A stretch of DNA of 22,049 nucleotides. Origin: Nitrososphaerota archaeon (lineage in GTDB: Archaea > Thermoproteota > Nitrososphaeria > Nitrososphaerales > Nitrosopumilaceae). The DNA is taken from contig JAEFDA010000032.1 in NCBI GenBank assembly GCA_016126025.1, positions 1-22,049 of the forward strand, written 5' to 3'. The translations under genes were made by a program, and so were the position numbers. The notes under the pieces were generated by a model. That model was not told the DNA's origin and made no database searches. It was given only the letters and a program-made list of their open reading frames with translations. Within the stretch, counting starts at the first letter, position 1. Every line of letters begins with the position of its first letter. Positions 1-7,772 of this stretch are shown here, one piece after another.

Positions 1-459
1 CGCGATGGCCACACGCCTCTTCTCCCCGCCGCTGAGCATGTACGCCTTGCGACTCTCCTTGCCGGACAGCCCCACCACCTCCAGTATGCGGCGCGCCTCG
101 GCCATGTCCGCCTCCGAATACCTCTTGAGGAGCGACTGTAGGGCGCCCATCCTGGGCAGGGCTCCAATCATCACATTATCCAGTACGGAGGAGTTGCGGA
201 CCAGTCCCAGGCTCTGCGGTATGTACCCTATACGGGACATTACATTCCGAAACCTGCCGTTACGCTGGTCCGGCCTGTGTCCGTCGACCATGATGGTTCC
301 GCGGCTGGGCATCATCAGGCCGTTCATGATCTTGAGCAGTGTGGACTTGCCGGATCCGGACTTGCCCACTATCGCATAGTTGGAGCCGGCCGACACCCTC
401 ATGTTTATCTCCTGGATGGTCGTGTTGCGAACATCATAGGATGCCCATACATTCTCCAT
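1..459 (-). CDS. phnC: Phosphonate-type ABC transporter ATP-binding protein (PhnC-like), 3' end outside window
   Basis: This is the N-terminal 153 codons of an ABC ATPase; the gene runs off the left edge. Read on the minus strand, it shows a Walker A motif GKSGSGKST at about residues 34-42, a Q-loop (IGYIPQSLGL) and the ABC signature LSGGEKRR at about 142-149. The Walker B motif lies outside the window. The upstream neighbour phnD is a phosphonate/phosphite-type binding protein on the same strand, which supports a PhnC role: energising uptake of phosphonate or a related phosphorus compound on the inner face of the membrane. I chose the ATG at 459 because it places the usual ABC N-terminus (ENVWASYDV) at the start. 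The frame stays open upstream to a TTG at 534. No ribosome site is visible. An AT-rich element at about 586-597 could be its own promoter, leaving an untranslated leader of roughly 100 nt. Family is sure, substrate less so. Confidence 0.85.
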   Translation of the reverse strand, partial: MENVWASYDVRNTTIQEINMRVSAGSNYAIVGKSGSGKSTLLKIMNGLMMPSRGTIMVDGHRPDQRNGRFRNVMSRIGYIPQSLGLVRNSSVLDNVMIGALPRMGALQSLLKRYSEADMAEARRILEVVGLSGKESRKAYMLSGGEKRRVAIA

Positions 460-620
460 GTAGATTATACAGCGGTTCGGTTCCGCCTTGCCGATATCGC
501 GTGTTTCCGACCGTATGCTAGTATGATGCGACAACCTGTCATTTTGCCGCGGCAGTGGTCTAAATCAAGCTTATGGTTTTCAAATTATATTATACAAATA
601 GAAAATAAGATAATGGTGTT

Positions 621-637
621 GAAAAAACGTAAAAAAG
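621..637 (-). terminator. T-rich archaeal terminator after phnD
   Basis: Downstream of the phnD stop on the minus strand, two runs of six T residues separated by ACG lie within 25 nt of the stop codon. There is no stem-loop, which fits intrinsic archaeal termination on T-tracts. Its position suggests that phnD and phnC are at least partly separate transcripts. Confidence 0.65.
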
Positions 638-643
638 ATAGGG

Positions 644-1747
644 TTAGTTGCGGAACTTGTCCAGCAGCCTGTCTTCGAAGCCGACCAGATCATTGATGTT
701 GTCGCAAAAGCCGGCCATGTGGTGATCGGTCGTGGTGGGCAGCATGGCATCGACGCCATACAAGTCGCTGAGAATGCTGGCATTCGGGCCTCCGTTGAGC
801 TTTAGCACGGCGTCAGTCAGTGCTTTTTTGTTGTTTTCCGACATGTCCGCGCTCACCACCAGTACGTGGGAGGGCACCGGACCAAGCGTCAGGGCTGGCT
901 TGATCAGTCCGCGCTGCTCTTCGGGCAGGTACGTGGGAAGCCGATCGTTGCCAAATGCTACATCGACCGCGCCCTCGGCCAGCAGCTTGGCTGCTCCGCC
1001 ATAGGATCCCGGAAACGCATGACTCTCGAATGCATCATCTATTGCCGCTTCTAGGGCCACAACATCGTCGCCATTGATGGTGACATGACCGCCGGTGACC
1101 AGCGAGCCGAATGGCCTGACGAATCCGGAGGATCCCGTCTCGCTGGTGAAGGAGACCTTCTTGTCCAGAACATAGCCTATGGAGTCTATCGTATCGTCGT
1201 TGTCGGCGCTTACCCAGACTGTAGCCTGATAGTATATCCTGCCGCTGTCTACCTCGGCCATCAGGACCTCGGCGCCGGACTGTGAAATGGCCAAGCATGC
1301 GGGGCCGGTATCCATTATGGCTGCGTCTATGTGACCGAACCTTAGGCTCTCTATGATGGGCTCGTAGCTGGAGGGTATGCTTGTCTGCACATCAACGCCC
1401 AGCTGGCTTGACAGGAACTCTGCAAAGTCCTCTGCGGCGGGTTCAAAGCCACCGAAATCCACCGGCTTTACCGGAATGAACCCGATGGTCAGCGAGTCGG
1501 TACCTGTTATGCGGGATTCTAGATGTATGATATCGAGTGCAATAAGCTCCTGCAGCGCGCCTATAAACGTGCTGTCGGAGGTTGTGCCATCCACCCAGCT
1601 ACGTACTACAGTTTCCACAAATTGTGGTATCACCGACCCGGACATCATCATATTGTCATCGGACATGGATTGTGCTTCAGCTGCTTGCGTGGCAGATACT
1701 GCGGCCAGACTGGCCATAACCGCCAACGCTAGTATCATATGTTTCAT
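644..1747 (-). CDS. phnD: Phosphate/phosphonate ABC transporter substrate-binding protein (PhnD-like)
   Basis: A 367-aa secreted binding protein. Residues 1-22 form a signal peptide with a hydrophobic core (LALAVMASLAAVSA) ending near TQA-AEA. Residues 26-85 are an N-terminal extension of unknown role. The PhnD-family core begins at about residue 86 (LTIGFIPVKP) and includes SYEPIIESLRFGHIDAAIMD and DVAFGNDRLP, typical of the periplasmic-binding-protein type 2 fold that captures phosphonate, phosphite or phosphate outside the membrane. The start is supported by a TATA-like box (CTATATAAC, centre near 1773) 26 nt upstream, and by GGAGGAGG 9 nt before the ATG, so either leaderless or ribosome-site initiation is possible. 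phnC follows after about 185 nt; a permease (phnE) is expected beyond the left edge. The substrate cannot be read from sequence, and no C-P lyase gene is in the window. Confidence 0.9.
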   Translation of the reverse strand: MKHMILALAVMASLAAVSATQAAEAQSMSDDNMMMSGSVIPQFVETVVRSWVDGTTSDSTFIGALQELIALDIIHLESRITGTDSLTIGFIPVKPVDFGGFEPAAEDFAEFLSSQLGVDVQTSIPSSYEPIIESLRFGHIDAAIMDTGPACLAISQSGAEVLMAEVDSGRIYYQATVWVSADNDDTIDSIGYVLDKKVSFTSETGSSGFVRPFGSLVTGGHVTINGDDVVALEAAIDDAFESHAFPGSYGGAAKLLAEGAVDVAFGNDRLPTYLPEEQRGLIKPALTLGPVPSHVLVVSADMSENNKKALTDAVLKLNGGPNASILSDLYGVDAMLPTTTDHHMAGFCDNINDLVGFEDRLLDKFRN

Positions 1748-1768
1748 TGGCTAGGCCTCCTCCACGCG

Positions 1769-1777
1769 GTTATATAG
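1769..1777 (-). promoter_or_regulatory. TATA-like box of phnD
   Basis: The minus strand reads CTATATAAC, centred about 26 nt upstream of the phnD ATG at 1747. That is the spacing expected when an archaeal transcript starts at or next to the start codon. Confidence 0.6.
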
Positions 1778-1877
1778 TGTTGCGGGGTACCGTATTATTT
1801 TATTATCTAAACAGATAACAGACCAAATCCGGTTGATCATATATTAAATATTTAAGATCATTAATTTCGCTTTAGGT

Positions 1878-2036
1878 ATGGTACTTGGCATAAGTATCTG
1901 GAATGTCAGCTGGGACACCGGCATGCTTGGGTACCGGCAGGTCCAAGGCTGGCCCGTCTGTGAGCAGTGCGGTCCGGCCATCGATCGGCATACTGCAACA
2001 AGTCTATGCCTAAAGACCTCCCGCGCCCCCCGATAG
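1878..2036 (+). CDS. Possible 52-aa small protein with a CxxC motif
   Basis: An ATG at 1878 opens a 52-codon frame ending at a TAG (2034-2036). The product contains WPVCEQCGPAIDRHTATSLC, a CxxC pair followed by a third cysteine. A full four-cysteine zinc ribbon is not present, since a threonine sits where the fourth cysteine would be expected. An AT-rich TATA-like element (ATTAAATATTTAA, about 1843-1855) lies roughly 27-30 nt upstream, matching the leaderless spacing of other genes here. No homologue is recognised. It could be a real short gene, the first part of a decayed gene, or chance. Confidence 0.3.
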   Translation: MVLGISIWNVSWDTGMLGYRQVQGWPVCEQCGPAIDRHTATSLCLKTSRAPR

Positions 2037-2199
2037 CAGACACCAGAAAGCAAAAGCGAGAAAGGGAGAGCCGACACTTGGCAGGATTCGGTTTATGGAA
2101 GACACCCCCACATGTGGCACCAAGGCTGCCCTCAAGGCGGGACGGGGGGATGGAGCCACGTCAATGCCGCGCTGGTATGTTGTCTGCCTGTGGCGCATG

Positions 2200-2700
2200 A
2201 ACGGCAGACGTGACCCAGAAGTCGTCTGGTACCTGTACCAGCCGGCCAGCGCTGTATATGCTCTTCTGCTTCGTGTTGGATATTTTCACACGGCAGTGGC
2301 TTGCCTACCGGTTTGGCACTCTGACCACCACAGACGTCGCCGCAGAATCGCTGGCAGAGGCGATAACCGCCGCTAAACTCGACTGCCCAAGGCTCACGCC
2401 CCAGGCGACAACGGTTCCTAGTATACGGGCAAAAGATTCCAAAAGGCTGCCTCCCTTCTGGGCATCTGCCTCAGTTTCATCTGCACCCACACGCCGGACA
2501 AAACAGCCGTATGGAATTATTCCACGGCATTCTCAAGTAATAGTACGTCTGGCCACACGACTTAGCCGACTACCAGCAGGCGGAGGCCGTCATATCAGAA
2601 GCTCTTCGGTACTGCAACCGGAACCGATTGCACTCGGCGCTCAAGTACGTTCCGCCGGGCGAATTTCTGATATCATGGGAGGTGAGACATAAATGCGTGG
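2200..2700 (+). pseudogene. Decayed DDE (IS3-like integrase-core) transposase
   Basis: Pieces of one integrase-core protein lie in order in three different plus-strand frames. Around 2243-2390 is VLDIFTRQWLAYRFGTLTT, the strand after the first catalytic Asp. Around 2407-2508 another frame gives DNGS, a TAG stop, then KRFQKAASLLGI and FICTHTPDKTA, the region of the second Asp. Around 2505-2690 a third frame gives MELFHGILK, two consecutive stops (2538-2543), then YVWPHDLADYQQAEA and CNRNRLHSALKYVPPGEF, the typical C-terminal end with the catalytic Glu. At least two frameshifts and three in-frame stops make it non-functional. The N-terminal part is not recognisable and no terminal inverted repeats were identified. 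Similar sense may continue to about 2770. The family assignment rests on the DNGS and HSALxYxPPxEF signatures. Confidence 0.8.
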
Positions 2701-2873
2701 TCAGAGTTTGTAAAATCGTGCTAAAAACGGTCTCCTTTTCCAAGGCCCATGTCAATCCCAGCCGAGCCAGATTACCTCTCGGCAGCTCCATCTGTACCAC
2801 TGTCCGAGAACCATCCAGATTGTCGGCTGGGCGCGCCGCTGGGCCACAACCCGCCTACTGAGGACGGACGATG

Positions 2874-3326
2874 TCAGCCGACGGCCCGCCGCTCGTAATA
2901 GTATTCCTGGCGCTTCAGGTTGCGCGACTCTATGATGCGGCACCGCGCCGGTGAAAGCAGCCGGGACATCTGCTCGTATGTGTCCATGCGGGTGTAGTCC
3001 ATGGCGTACGCCACCTGAAAGAGCGGCGGCCTCTCCAAAAACATCGGCCGGGCCTGATCGTACCCGCCTATGCGAGGGAGTCCTGCCCGGTATATTCCGA
3101 TGTTCCTGTCGCCGGCGACCAACGGATCCTGGTAGCAGCACACCGAGTACAGATTCTCGTCCTCTATGATGGTTAGTTTGGCGAATCGATCGTTCCAAGA
3201 GTCGACACAGCTGGCCAGATAGACGGCCGTGTCCCGATCCTCGAATATGGGCGAGACCACCAGCCTCCCGGCCTCGTGCGCCCATGCTATGCGGTTGAAC
3301 CCGCCACGCCACTCTATATCGGCCAC
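2874..3326 (-). CDS. Hypothetical protein, 150 aa
   Basis: An open frame of 150 codons starting at a GTG (3326). The product is soluble, rich in aromatic and charged residues, with features such as RLVVSPIFEDRDTAVYLASC and a Tyr-rich C-terminus (RQEYYYERR). No family is recognised and no signal peptide or membrane segment is seen. A TATA-like element (CATATTGA, about 3348-3356) lies about 26 nt upstream of the GTG, matching the leaderless spacing of neighbouring genes. A long overlapping frame on the same strand (2752-3312) is judged a shadow because its product is mostly Arg, Gly and His. The gene stands alone between a transposase relic and a gene-poor stretch, so it may belong to an accessory region. 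It is probably real, but of unknown function. Confidence 0.6.
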   Translation of the reverse strand: MADIEWRGGFNRIAWAHEAGRLVVSPIFEDRDTAVYLASCVDSWNDRFAKLTIIEDENLYSVCCYQDPLVAGDRNIGIYRAGLPRIGGYDQARPMFLERPPLFQVAYAMDYTRMDTYEQMSRLLSPARCRIIESRNLKRQEYYYERRAVG

Positions 3327-3972
3327 GGTACTATCGATCTGGCCGTGTCAATATGAGCCTTAAGGCAGGACCGAAACCAAAGTCTGATTGTCCAGAGTGC
3401 GCTGCCGAGGCCAGGCCGAACAACGGCAGTGTTTAGCTGGCCTGTCCGTTGCCACCGTCATTGCAGAGGACTGTATTCCCAGTCCGCATGCAGGGCAGGG
3501 ATCTAAAAGATCCATCTTGGCAACTCGGCGGCGCGTCCACAAGCCTCCACGCTTCAAAATTATAGCATGGCGATGCGTAGCCGCCAGTATGGTTATATTT
3601 TGATCTAATTCAAGATCATAAACGGTTTAAAATACAAAATCCAAACTTTTGACATGCTACACGGGTGCAGAAAGCGGGGCAATACCAAATAATGCAAAGA
3701 ACTACAAAAACAAGTATGAATATACGCGCAATGTAATGATAAGCGTGTCCTGATTAAAAACATGGCTTTTCATACTCCAAATCACTAGAATGGTTTTAGT
3801 CATCATCTGCGTGGCCCGCGCATACGGACCGCAGGACGGTGTTTGTTTGCAGTGCGGAATGGAGAAAACGGCAATGTGACTGCCCTGCCGTCTGGCCATA
3901 TGCGCCGGCGCAGTCCGCCTGGAGTTTGCGGACGGCGCCCGAATCCGATGCGAAGCGTCGTGCCGGCACCCG
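3327..3972. other. Gene-poor, AT-richer intergenic region
   Basis: About 645 nt without a supportable gene. The segment 3590-3790 is clearly AT-richer than the surroundings. Short frames with CxxC motifs occur: a 27-aa plus-strand frame from 3354 with DCPECAAE, and a minus-strand frame near 3360-3557 with PCPACG and HCRC. They overlap each other on opposite strands and lack convincing promoters, so neither is called. No RNA gene was found. Confidence 0.5.
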
Positions 3973-5208
3973 TCAGGGCCGCGCCGACGCCATTCCGGCA
4001 ATCTCCCGTTCCACGAGTGGCAGGAACGCCCCCACGTCGGTGACTATTCCCAGCGCCTGCCACGTTCCGCGGTCCAGCAGCTTTGTGACGGTGGACTGGT
4101 TTATGTCGACGGCTATTGTGCGCACCGTGGACGGCAGCATATTACCGGTGGCTATGGAGTGGAGCATCGTAGATATCATGATCACCATGTCGGCGCCCTT
4201 CAGCACCTTCTTGTACTCCCTCTGGGCATCCACCACATCAGTGATGACGTCCGGTAGCGGACCGTCGTCGCGGATGGAGCCGGCCAGCACGAAGGGCACG
4301 CCCCTCTTCACGCATTCGTAGAATATTCCGCGCTTTAGCACCCCCTTCTCCACCATGTCGGGTATGGAGCCGTGGGTGAAGACGGCGTTTACGGTGTCCA
4401 TGTGGTTGCGGTGGCCCTTGCTGACAAGGGTGGCGTCCTTGACGCGCATCCCCAATGACGTTCCGTACAGGGCGTTCTCTATGTCGTGCACAGCCAGGGC
4501 GTTGCCCGCCAGCACTCCGTCTATGTAGCCGTCGCGTATTAGTGCGGCCACCGACGGGGCGCCGCCCGTGTGCACGATGGCCGGCCCTCCCACTATAATG
4601 ATGCGGCCCCCCTCCTTCTTGGTGTCGTATATGTCAGATGCTACAGTCTTGGCTATGTGCTGTGTGGGCCTCTCGCTGGAGCTGCCGCTGTTCATGAACT
4701 CGAAGAGTCCCGTAGCGGTTCGGGGCCGCGGGGGCGGCACCACGCGGATTCCCTCCTCACCACATACCACCATGTCGCCCTTCCTGACATCTCGGATGGG
4801 CGTGCAGCTGGCCGTCCCCCCCTGCACTATGATACATTTGTCCATCATCTGTTTTTGGGCCGTCAGCCACTTTCCCCCCAGATATATTCGGGTCTCGTTG
4901 TTGGTGGTGCTGTAAAAGTCGACCGGCAGGGTCGCGTCTGCAGGAGCTTCCCGAAGCGTCGCCTCCCCCGGCGAGACTTCGGTGACGCCCTCCTGGTGTA
5001 TGTCCTCGAGTATCTCGGCCAGGTGTGCAGAGTCCCGGCCAGTGACGCGGAGGCGCGCGTAGCTGGTGTCAGCGGGACTCTTGCCCACGTCAAACTCCAA
5101 AAATTCGTAGCGGCCACCCCTGTCCACCACCCGGTTCATTACATTGGCCAGGATCATCGAGTCAATCAGGTGCCCCCGCATCTCTACTATCTCGGACTCC
5201 TCGGACAT
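3973..5208 (-). CDS. LOR/SDH-type bifunctional protein; archaeal NAD-dependent ornithine cyclodeaminase
   Basis: A 411-aa protein of the TIGR00300 (LOR/SDH conserved domain) family. The N-terminal ~100 residues (EIVEMRGHLIDSMILANVMN) match the LOR/SDH domain. The C-terminal part has a Rossmann-like nucleotide-binding region (RIIIVGGPAIVHTGG, then GYIDGVLAGNALAVHDIENA) and DINQSTVTKLLDRG near the end. Archaeal members have been characterised as NAD-dependent ornithine cyclodeaminases that convert ornithine to proline and ammonia, a route to proline in archaea lacking the usual pathway; this role is inferred here. Length is normal for the family and the ORF appears intact. The ATG at 5208 is chosen because the family N-terminus begins there; a weak T-rich element lies about 27 nt upstream. 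A divergent 36-aa gene begins at 5299, and the two share a 90-nt promoter region. Confidence 0.88.
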   Translation of the reverse strand: MSEESEIVEMRGHLIDSMILANVMNRVVDRGGRYEFLEFDVGKSPADTSYARLRVTGRDSAHLAEILEDIHQEGVTEVSPGEATLREAPADATLPVDFYSTTNNETRIYLGGKWLTAQKQMMDKCIIVQGGTASCTPIRDVRKGDMVVCGEEGIRVVPPPRPRTATGLFEFMNSGSSSERPTQHIAKTVASDIYDTKKEGGRIIIVGGPAIVHTGGAPSVAALIRDGYIDGVLAGNALAVHDIENALYGTSLGMRVKDATLVSKGHRNHMDTVNAVFTHGSIPDMVEKGVLKRGIFYECVKRGVPFVLAGSIRDDGPLPDVITDVVDAQREYKKVLKGADMVIMISTMLHSIATGNMLPSTVRTIAVDINQSTVTKLLDRGTWQALGIVTDVGAFLPLVEREIAGMASARP

Positions 5209-5269
5209 GGCGTGAGTCCCGATGCGCCTCTCAAAAACGTTTGCCGCATCGGGTATGGCGCCAGCGCGT

Positions 5270-5277
5270 TTTTTAAC
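5270..5277 (+). promoter_or_regulatory. TATA-like box of the 36-aa miniprotein gene
   Basis: The plus strand reads TTTTTTAAC, centred about 26 nt before the ATG at 5299, inside otherwise GC-rich DNA. The spacing predicts a leaderless transcript. Confidence 0.5.
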
Positions 5278-5298
5278 GGGGTGTGGGAGAGGCGCCGC

Positions 5299-5409
5299 AT
5301 GGTAAACAGGAAGCGCTTTGTCATAGTGGGCGCGCTGCTGGCGATTCTGATCTCGATAGCCTTCTTCATAGGCTCGCCCATGTTCGGCAACTTTGATCAG
5401 CTACGGTAG
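5299..5409 (+). CDS. Small single-span membrane protein, 36 aa
   Basis: A 36-codon gene from ATG 5299 to TAG 5409. The product has a basic N-terminus (MVNRKR) followed by one hydrophobic segment at residues 7-25 (FVIVGALLAILISIAFFIG), then a short polar tail (SPMFGNFDQLR). By the positive-inside rule the N-terminus would face the cytoplasm. Support for a real gene: a TATA-like box 26 nt upstream of the ATG, divergent orientation from the ornithine cyclodeaminase gene, and good membrane-protein composition in a GC-rich genome where chance hydrophobic frames usually look different. Its last 9 nt overlap the 3' end of bioF on the opposite strand. Function unknown; an auxiliary subunit or membrane anchor is possible. 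Confidence 0.6.
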   Translation: MVNRKRFVIVGALLAILISIAFFIGSPMFGNFDQLR

Positions 5410-6567
5410 GACGCGCCGCCGCCCCTCCTCGAAGGCGGTCAGCACCGTGTCGATGTCCGAGTCGTCCAGCGAGGCGGTCACCGAGACTCGTATGCGCGCC
5501 CCGCCCCGGGGCACCGTGGGGTACCTGATGGCGGGCGCATAGACTCCGTTCCGGGCCAGTATGCGGGAGAACTCCACGGCATCCTGCTCCCCGCCTATTA
5601 TGACGGGTATGATGTGCGTGCCGCTCGCCGGTCCGAATCCCATGTCGTCCAGCCCGTCGGAGATGCGGCGCGTGTTGTGCCGCAGGAGCCTCCGCCGCTC
5701 CTCCAGGTCCGCGCCCATGCGCGATATGGCGTCATGTATGAGGACCGGCGGCAGCGCCGACGTATACATGAAGGGCCGGGAACGGTTCACCTGCAGATCC
5801 GTCACGGGATCATCGGCGGCCACGTACCCGCCGAAGGAGCCCAGGGCCTTGCTCAGGCTGCTTATGGTGGCGTATACCTCCCCGGAGACGCCGAACATGT
5901 AAGCGGTGCCCCTTCCCTCCTGCCCCGCCACAAAGTCGCCGTGCGCGTCGTCCACTATGACGGCCGCCCCGCGCCGGGAGGCCACCTCGACTATGCCCCG
6001 CAGGTCCGAGTAGTCGCCGTCCATGCTGAATATGCCCTCGGTCACCACCAGCGCGTCCCCCTCCGCGCCGGACAGCATGCGGTCCAGCCCGTCCACGTCA
6101 TTGTGCTGGAATATTCTGGTGCGCCCGCCGGCCAGCCGGCAGGCGTCTATGATGCTGGCGTGGTTGCGCTCGTCGCTGAATATGGTACACCCATCCACGC
6201 CCAGCACCGGTATCACGCCCAAGGACGCCATGTATCCGGTGGGGTAAACCAAGGCGGACTCGGCAGAGATGTGCGCCGCCAGCATCCCCTCCAGAGTGCG
6301 GTACGAGTCGTCGTTTCCTGCGACCAGCCGGGAGCTGGCCGAGCGGGGGCCGCCGTGCACCTGGCCCCGCACCCCCAAGTAGTCGTTGGAGCCCAAGTTT
6401 ATCATGGTATGGCCGTCCAGAGTGATATGTGGGCCCGCTGCACGGCCATACCGCAGCGAGCGATACAGCGACCCCCGTCTCAGATCCTCCAGGCTCCCGG
6501 CCACGTGGCCCAGGCTACGCTTCAAGGCGTGCTCGGCGTATGATCTCGGCGTCCCGGCCGGGTGCAT
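5401..6567 (-). CDS. bioF: 8-amino-7-oxononanoate synthase (BioF)
   Basis: A 388-aa PLP-dependent alpha-oxoamine synthase. BioF condenses pimeloyl thioester with alanine to give 8-amino-7-oxononanoate, the first dedicated step of the biotin ring pathway. Visible family features: NLGSNDYLG near 57-65, ERNHAS with the stacking His at 136, EGIFSMDGD near 177-185, DDAHG (Asp206 and His209, binding the PLP ring), and the Schiff-base lysine K240 in SLSKALGSFGG. The same fold includes 2-amino-3-ketobutyrate CoA ligase; the adjacent, overlapping bioB makes BioF the better call. The annotated ATG overlaps the end of bioB by 53 nt. No ribosome site is obvious, and homology to the family really begins around residue 20, so a later non-ATG start is possible. 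The 3' end overlaps the convergent 36-aa gene. Confidence 0.87.
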   Translation of the reverse strand: MHPAGTPRSYAEHALKRSLGHVAGSLEDLRRGSLYRSLRYGRAAGPHITLDGHTMINLGSNDYLGVRGQVHGGPRSASSRLVAGNDDSYRTLEGMLAAHISAESALVYPTGYMASLGVIPVLGVDGCTIFSDERNHASIIDACRLAGGRTRIFQHNDVDGLDRMLSGAEGDALVVTEGIFSMDGDYSDLRGIVEVASRRGAAVIVDDAHGDFVAGQEGRGTAYMFGVSGEVYATISSLSKALGSFGGYVAADDPVTDLQVNRSRPFMYTSALPPVLIHDAISRMGADLEERRRLLRHNTRRISDGLDDMGFGPASGTHIIPVIIGGEQDAVEFSRILARNGVYAPAIRYPTVPRGGARIRVSVTASLDDSDIDTVLTAFEEGRRRVLP

Positions 6568-7492
6568 TCCCGGGCATCGTGAGGTATCCGTTGGTTATTA
6601 TGCCGTCGGCCCCTCCTCTCAGCAGGGCCTCGCCGGCATCGTCGGTGGCCGTCTCCCGGCCGCCGGATATCTTGACTATGGAGCGCGGTAGCAGGAACCG
6701 CATCAGGGCGAACAGCCGCGATATCTCGCCGGGCGGCAGGGGCGCCTGCAGTTCCAGCGGGGTGCCGGGCACCGGCACCAGTATGTTTATGGTCACCTCC
6801 TCGGGGCGTATGCGGCGGATCTCCAGTGCCAGCTCCAGCCTCTGGGCCCTGGTCTCGCCCAGTCCGATTATTCCCCCGGTGCACAGCTCCAACCCCGCCT
6901 CCCGGGCACGCCTCAGCGTCTCCACCCGGTCTGCAAAGGTATGGGTGGTACATATCTGGGGGAATTTGGAGGGCGCCGTCTCCAGGTTGTGGTTGTAACG
7001 CCTAGCTCCGGCGCGCTTGAGGTCCCCAGCCTGGCGCTCGGTGAGGAACCCCAGGCTGCACTCCACCTCGATCCCTATGTCGGCGCGTATGCGCCGCACT
7101 ATACCACATACCCTCTCAAAGTCTGCCGGCGGGGGCTCTCGCCAGGCCGCCACCAAACAGTACGAACCGGCCCCTCGTGCTCGGGCATCTCTGGCGCCTT
7201 TTATGATCTCCTCGGAGGGGGGAAGTCGGTAAGTCTCCGTGTCCGTGTCGAAGAAGGCGGACTGGGCGCAGAACGAGCAGTCCTCGCTGCAGGCGTTCTT
7301 CTTTATGTTGTGGAGCTGCTCCACGTCGACCTCTGGCCCCCGCATGGTTCTGGTGAGGCGGCCGGCCGCGTCCAGCAGCGCGGGCAACGCATCATCTGAC
7401 ACGTTCAGCAGATCCCGCGCCTCCGTGTCGGTTATGGAGCCGCCGGAGGCCACCGTATCATAGCAGCGCCGCACGGCATCTACTCCTCCCAT
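6515..7492 (-). CDS. bioB: Biotin synthase (BioB)
   Basis: A 325-aa radical-SAM enzyme that inserts sulfur into dethiobiotin to form biotin. The SAM-cluster motif CSEDCSFC gives C68, C72 and C75. Residues matching the second [2Fe-2S] cluster are C112 (GSYCLVAAWR), C145 (VECSLGF) and C204 (LCTGGIIGLGE), with Arg279 (SGGRE) as the fourth ligand; YNHNLET lies at about 166-172. All expected ligands are present and the length is typical. The start ATG at 7492 lies 27 nt from a TATA-like box (TTAATAA on the minus strand), predicting a leaderless message. That box sits inside a perfect 10-bp inverted repeat (7498-7507 and 7543-7552), a likely operator. bioF follows with overlapping reading frames. 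BioA and BioD are not in the window. Confidence 0.95.
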   Translation of the reverse strand: MGGVDAVRRCYDTVASGGSITDTEARDLLNVSDDALPALLDAAGRLTRTMRGPEVDVEQLHNIKKNACSEDCSFCAQSAFFDTDTETYRLPPSEEIIKGARDARARGAGSYCLVAAWREPPPADFERVCGIVRRIRADIGIEVECSLGFLTERQAGDLKRAGARRYNHNLETAPSKFPQICTTHTFADRVETLRRAREAGLELCTGGIIGLGETRAQRLELALEIRRIRPEEVTINILVPVPGTPLELQAPLPPGEISRLFALMRFLLPRSIVKISGGRETATDDAGEALLRGGADGIITNGYLTMPGNAPGRDAEIIRRARLEA

Positions 7493-7772
7493 GTTCTGTT
7501 TCGGACACGCACGGGTTATTAAGCATGGGACAGCCGACCCATTGTCCGAAACTGTAAGCGTGCGCGAAGAACACGCTTTGTGACCCTACAGAAGGGCGCC
7601 AACCATCTGCAAATCGTACCGGATCGTACATGCGACTAACCCGTATGGCATCGGGGATCATTTGCAGGTATTCACGCGCGGCATCAATCCATTTGGGGAG
7701 GCCGCCGCCAGTCTCCTGCAACGCCCAGTCGCCCAGCCCATCCATCGCGCTAACGTTAGCCGCGGCCTCCAT
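7458..7772 (-). CDS. Doubtful ORF upstream of bioB, 104 aa
   Basis: A minus-strand frame of 104 codons whose last 35 nt overlap the start of bioB in another frame. The first ~60 residues (including LPKWIDAAREYLQMIPDAIR) look protein-like, but the rest runs through the bioB promoter and inverted repeat and reads as random (Cys/Arg-rich end). No family is recognised. A TATA-like element (CCCTTTTATGG, 7809-7819) sits about 40 nt upstream of the ATG at 7772. It may be a remnant of an older gene whose 3' end has been replaced, or chance. Confidence 0.2.
   Translation of the reverse strand: MEAAANVSAMDGLGDWALQETGGGLPKWIDAAREYLQMIPDAIRVSRMYDPVRFADGWRPSVGSQSVFFAHAYSFGQWVGCPMLNNPCVSETEHGRSRCRAALL

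Larger units (their letters stand above)
1748..2199. other. Largely non-coding region between phnD and the transposase relic
   Basis: This interval holds the phnD promoter near its left end, a strongly AT-rich patch at about 1790-1865, and one small ORF (1878-2036) described separately. The rest, to about 2200, shows no reading frame with recognisable protein features. It may contain the decayed 5' part of the transposase found just downstream. Confidence 0.4.

Noticed and set aside
3354..3557. Short frames with CxxC motifs on both strands
   Set aside because: They overlap each other antisense, the plus frame ends after 27 codons and neither has a promoter at the spacing seen for other genes.
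3740..3815. Possible C/D box small RNA on the minus strand (ATGATGA at 3802-3808)
   Set aside because: A box C-like sequence is present but no proper CTGA D box occurs at a suitable distance.
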